64,000 nt of DNA from the NCBI RefSeq assembly GCF_033958435.1, contig NC_134137.1, forward strand, positions 60,528,001 through 60,592,000. Reading direction: 5' to 3'. The notes under the pieces are model-generated. The model did no database searches, was not told where the DNA came from, and saw only the letters and a program-made list of their open reading frames with translations. Source of the stretch: Carettochelys insculpta. Lineage: Eukaryota > Chordata > Testudines > Carettochelyidae. The position numbers and the translations under genes are program-made. Below, in pieces: positions 63,421-64,000 of the stretch; position 1 is the first letter of the stretch; every line of letters starts with the position of its first letter.

Positions 63421-64000
63421 TCTGGGGAAGTAGTGATAGTTAACTTTGCCGAATTCTAGACAAGTATTGGACTGCCTAAGCAATGCATTCTGTAAAAGCA
63501 ATAATTTAACAGCAGAACTTCGATAGAGTACAGACAATCAAGTCTTTGGCAGTAAGCTTTTTATAACACCAAACCCTTAAAACAAGTATTACTTTAATAT
63601 ACCCTATTAAAAGTTTAAACTAGTGTTGTGTACAGTTTTTAGTTTGTTCACAGACAGCAGCCATGAATAATACATTTAAGGCTTGTCTACCCTGCATGGC
63701 AAAGTAGTCTAGGAGTGAGCTCGTTATAGAGTATGGTGACTGCTCAGTCTAAACACTGCTGGCATGTTCTCAAAGGTACTTAGTTTGCCTTAGAGTATTG
63801 TGTAAACAACAGCCTTCCCCACTCAAGCACTTTGCTGCCATGCAGACAACCCCATAGTTTACTAGAAAGCGCAAAATAAGTTAGCTTTCCATGCTATACA
63901 AAGATTCATAGCTTGAGAGCATGGTGCTACCCAAAAGGAGGAATAATTATGTCTAGATTTTAACAATTATAAGGAGACTTTGACATAGAGGTGTCTCAGC
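63421..64000. other. Downstream intergenic DNA
   Basis: A 'ggcttgtctaccctgcatgg' block at 63681-63700 resembles the MITE end GGCTTGTCTAC, but its partner end was not found before the window closes. Otherwise AT-rich with nothing recognised. Confidence 0.4.

Overview
This is vertebrate nuclear DNA, most likely from a turtle. Coding DNA is sparse and split by consensus GT-AG introns. There is one CpG-island promoter, and the rest is dominated by retroelements and small DNA transposons. The turtle call is an inference from the repeats: CR1 LINEs ending in the ATTCTTATGTTCTTATG tail, a tRNA-derived SINE with a CR1-like tail (Cry/polIII type), a DIRS-type tyrosine-recombinase retrotransposon, Penelope-derived repeats and old MIR copies.

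Two host genes lie in tandem on the + strand. The last two coding exons of a TMEM272-like four-helix membrane protein are at 1770-1852 and 2694-3056, with a poly(A) signal 10 nt after the stop. All ten coding exons of DHRS12, a short-chain dehydrogenase/reductase, run from 15086 to 62494. The exons join in frame to 323 codons with every junction GT-AG, and the SDR motifs (TGxxxGxG, NNAG, YxxxK) are intact. The promoter is a GC-rich, CpG-rich stretch at about 14860-15520 with clustered GC boxes and no TATA box. TMEM272 next to DHRS12 is also the order I recall for human 13q14.3.

Everything else is intergenic or intronic repeat. From left to right: a hAT-like element (330-1003); a family of palindromic MITEs with GGCTNNGTCTACAC-type ends and 3-bp target duplications (8487, 16158, 17487, 29425, 44156); hAT-type MITEs (13564, 14587, 18241); a three-layer nest inside intron 2 (CR1, interrupted by a second LINE, interrupted by a Penelope element, 20945-25330); Penelope-derived insertions that are repeatedly palindromic (13021, 14390, 22378, 27316, 52276); a 195-bp near-perfect palindrome (30877-31071); a large inverted repeat with 1.88-kb arms and a 2.3-kb spacer in intron 5 (33550-39616); a 2.9-kb CR1 with most of its reverse transcriptase (46150-49017); and a 6-kb decayed DIRS element in intron 9 (55470-61446) that still shows inverted termini and an internal complementary region.

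I found no CRISPR array, operon, prokaryotic signal, complete tRNA gene or rRNA gene. The strongest items for a second look are the DIRS architecture, the intronic large inverted repeat, and the recurrent palindromic form of the Penelope insertions.
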